Source: an uncultured Muribaculum sp. (GTDB lineage Bacteria > Bacteroidota > Bacteroidia > Bacteroidales > Muribaculaceae). Taken from it: a stretch of 42,717 nucleotides of DNA. Location: contig NZ_CAJTYX010000027.1 in the NCBI RefSeq assembly GCF_910583865.1, forward strand, positions 1 to 42,717, given 5' to 3'. The number at the start of each line of letters is the position of its first letter. The stretch's first letter is position 1. The notes below the pieces were generated by a model that ran no database searches, was not told the DNA's origin, and saw only the letters and a list, made by a program, of their open reading frames with translations. The position numbers were made by a program, and so were the translations under genes. Positions 41,111-42,717 of this stretch are shown one piece after another.

Positions 41111-42397
41111 ATGAAGAAATTTTTATTCTCCATTATGGTAGCGGCCACCGGTGTATGTTTTGCACAAGCCGCCAGTTACGAGATTTATCTCGACAAGATG
41201 TATTTTACAAGAAATAATTTTCAACAGGAGGTTGACATCAACGGAGTGATGTGGAAGATCACCGACTATGTCAATATCGATTCGAAGTATCAGGATCCCG
41301 GTTATGCTTCGTCTTACTATGGTTTCGGTTATGCCGGAGGCCGCGGGCAGCAGTTCGGCAAGGTCGAATCGGAGAAATTCAACTTTCTTGAACTCAATAT
41401 CGAGTCGGCCGTGTTCGAAGGGGAAATCACCGACATCAATCTTGAGGCATCGCTGAGCAAATATTGGCAGGCCGGAAAGCTTTCTGTCTATGTGATCGGT
41501 GGAGATGGGAATGCCGTGCAGTATGGCGAGACTGTGAATCTCACGGATGCCAATGCTGCTTACAATTTCGCTGTTCCCGATGATGGCGGAGTGGTGAACG
41601 GACGTGTGAAAATCCGTTACCACGACATGACCAATACCTATTCCCCCGGTCCGTTTTACCTCGGTTATATCAATGTCGAGACCGAAGAAACTTCGGAAGA
41701 ACCCGAAGTGGAGACCGTGATGTATGAAAAATATCTTGATGCTCTTGTGTGGAAGCCGTCAAACTTTAAAGAGCCTCAACCCATTACGGCAGATAACGGT
41801 GAGACTGTAAATTGGCAGATTACCGACTGGATGACCGCTAATCCCACGTGGATGGAGGACAAATACCATTCTAATTATACTTTTTCGTATGCTGGAGGAA
41901 AGGGGCAGCAATTCGGCACCGCATCCGACAATGCCGCATTTACGAATCTTGTCATTGTCTCCGGTGCGTTCGAGGGCAAGATCACTGATATCAACCTGGA
42001 GGCTTCACTAGATGCTCGTAGAAATAATCCTACCGGTAAGCTTTCAGTCTACGTTATTGATGCGGAGGGTAATGAGATCTTATATGGCGAGACGGTAGAC
42101 CTTACGGGAACAAACGAGGCATATAATTTCTACGTCCCCGAATCCGGAGCCGTGGAGGGGAAGGTCAAGATTGCCTACCATGACCTTACCGGCAACCGAG
42201 GATTTTTCCTCGGCTACATCGGCGTGGAGTATGAGAAGTCCAAAGGAACATCCTCGATTGAGAATGTAGTGTTATCGGGAGAAAAGATCATCGAAGGCAT
42301 ATACGATCTTCGTGGTACTCGCCTTGATACTCCGTTAAAAGGAATCTGCATCATACGTTACACTGACGGTTCTGCCGTTAAGGTGATTGTGCCTTGA
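41111..42397 (+). CDS. Secreted protein with two copies of an unrecognised domain and a C-terminal sorting-like tail
   Basis: I do not recognise this 428-residue family. After a signal peptide (to about AQA, residue 20) two homologous repeats follow, about 22-190 and 204-373. Shared blocks are YE.YLD, W.ITD, YAGG.GQQFG, FEG.ITDINLEASL, GKLSVYVI, YGETV.LT..N.AYNF.VP and KI.YHD.T...F.LGYI.VE. Predicted strands are mostly beta. A short acidic linker (TEETSEEPEVE) joins them. The final 45 residues (GIYDLRGTRLDTPLKGICIIRYTDGSAVKVIV) resemble the C-terminal sorting tails of Bacteroidales T9SS cargo. As last gene of PUL 2 it is a candidate surface glycan-binding protein (inference). There is no catalytic motif that I can see. 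Confidence 0.8.
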   Translation: MKKFLFSIMVAATGVCFAQAASYEIYLDKMYFTRNNFQQEVDINGVMWKITDYVNIDSKYQDPGYASSYYGFGYAGGRGQQFGKVESEKFNFLELNIESAVFEGEITDINLEASLSKYWQAGKLSVYVIGGDGNAVQYGETVNLTDANAAYNFAVPDDGGVVNGRVKIRYHDMTNTYSPGPFYLGYINVETEETSEEPEVETVMYEKYLDALVWKPSNFKEPQPITADNGETVNWQITDWMTANPTWMEDKYHSNYTFSYAGGKGQQFGTASDNAAFTNLVIVSGAFEGKITDINLEASLDARRNNPTGKLSVYVIDAEGNEILYGETVDLTGTNEAYNFYVPESGAVEGKVKIAYHDLTGNRGFFLGYIGVEYEKSKGTSSIENVVLSGEKIIEGIYDLRGTRLDTPLKGICIIRYTDGSAVKVIVP

Positions 42398-42514
42398 TTA
42401 TTTAGCGTGCATAATTGATAAGGTTTGCGGGGTGACATAGTCCAGGTTTCATAGATTGTAGATTATTCACACTGCAGAGATTCTTCAAACTGCTGATCCT
42501 TTTTATTTTCTGAA

Positions 42515-42558
42515 AAATGCGATGAGATGTAGGGCTCTTTCTACCTCTCGTCGCATTT
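42515..42558. terminator. Hairpin downstream of PUL 2
   Basis: AAATGCGA (42515-42522) with TCGCATTT (42551-42558), plus GAGA/TCTC and GTAG/CTAC inside with one mismatch and one wobble, form a long stem with an 8-base loop. It lies 117 bases after the last PUL 2 gene. It is followed by AT-rich sequence without a strict T-run. The 42398-42514 stretch before it holds nothing else that I can see. Confidence 0.55.
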
Positions 42559-42582
42559 GCATTATATTATATTTAATAATTA

Positions 42583-42717
42583 ATGTCGGTATCGAGGGGA
42601 GTATATTTCTCAAAAGTCTGGAATGAAATTAGCGAGTTATTTGCCATCAATGGACCGGGAAAATCACGGCTCTTTCATTTAAGACAAATAAAGGCATATA
42701 CCCTCCCTTACCTGATT
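42583..42717 (+). CDS. Possible start of an open frame running off the window (unrecognised)
   Basis: From ATG at 42583 the frame stays open for 45 codons to the window edge (MSVSRGVYFSKVWNEI...). I recognise no family and no promoter of the usual type upstream. It may equally be chance in AT-rich sequence. Confidence 0.2.
   Translation, partial: MSVSRGVYFSKVWNEISELFAINGPGKSRLFHLRQIKAYTLPYLI

Noticed and set aside
1..42717. CRISPR arrays, tRNA or rRNA genes, IS elements
   Set aside because: Scanning intergenic regions showed no spaced direct repeats, cloverleaf-like sequence or transposase gene.

Overview
The window looks like a chromosomal segment of a gut Bacteroidales bacterium, most probably Muribaculaceae-like (family level is inference). 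The reasons are two SusC/SusD polysaccharide-utilisation loci (PULs), an ECF sigma/FecR pair feeding an STN-type SusC, surface lipoproteins with acidic residues after the lipobox Cys, type IX secretion (T9SS) C-terminal signals, fairly GC-rich coding sequence, and promoters of the Bacteroidetes TTTG / TAnnTTTG type.

Layout. Positions 1-827 (+) carry the 3' end of a GmrSD/DUF1524-type restriction protein, AT-richer than its surroundings. Positions 1129-9068 (-) hold, in transcription order, ureA-ureB-ureC-ureE-ureF-ureG-ureD, a urea transporter, gpmA and a crcB fluoride-channel gene with an apparent 1-base frameshift. A DUF4136 lipoprotein follows at 9361-10047 (-). PUL 1 (10250-18690, -) is susC, susD, a GH18 endo-beta-N-acetylglucosaminidase-like lipoprotein, a DUF1735+LamG lipoprotein and a DUF1735+F5/8C lipoprotein. 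An 887-base AT-rich divergent region separates it from panC-panD-ffh-nuclease (+). Next are purT and a porin (-), a VKOR-family membrane protein (+) and mlaE-mlaF (-).

From 28529 to the end (+) there is a tightly packed run udk-lptB-ECF sigma-fecR, a terminator, and PUL 2: STN-susC, susD, a GH85 endo-beta-N-acetylglucosaminidase with a T9SS signal, and a protein made of two copies of a domain I do not recognise, ending in a probable T9SS-type tail.

How it fits together (inference). Both PULs are built around an endoglycosidase family that cuts the chitobiose core of N-glycans (GH18 and GH85), so the cell appears equipped to release N-glycans from glycoproteins at its surface by two export routes: surface lipoproteins in PUL 1 and T9SS in PUL 2. 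The urease operon with its own urea channel would supply ammonia from host urea, complementing a carbon-rich, nitrogen-poor glycan diet. The least described items are the duplicated-domain protein at the end of PUL 2, the G-tract/palindrome promoter of PUL 1, the coupling of the PUL 2 sigma factor to lptB, and several nested-hairpin repeat elements.
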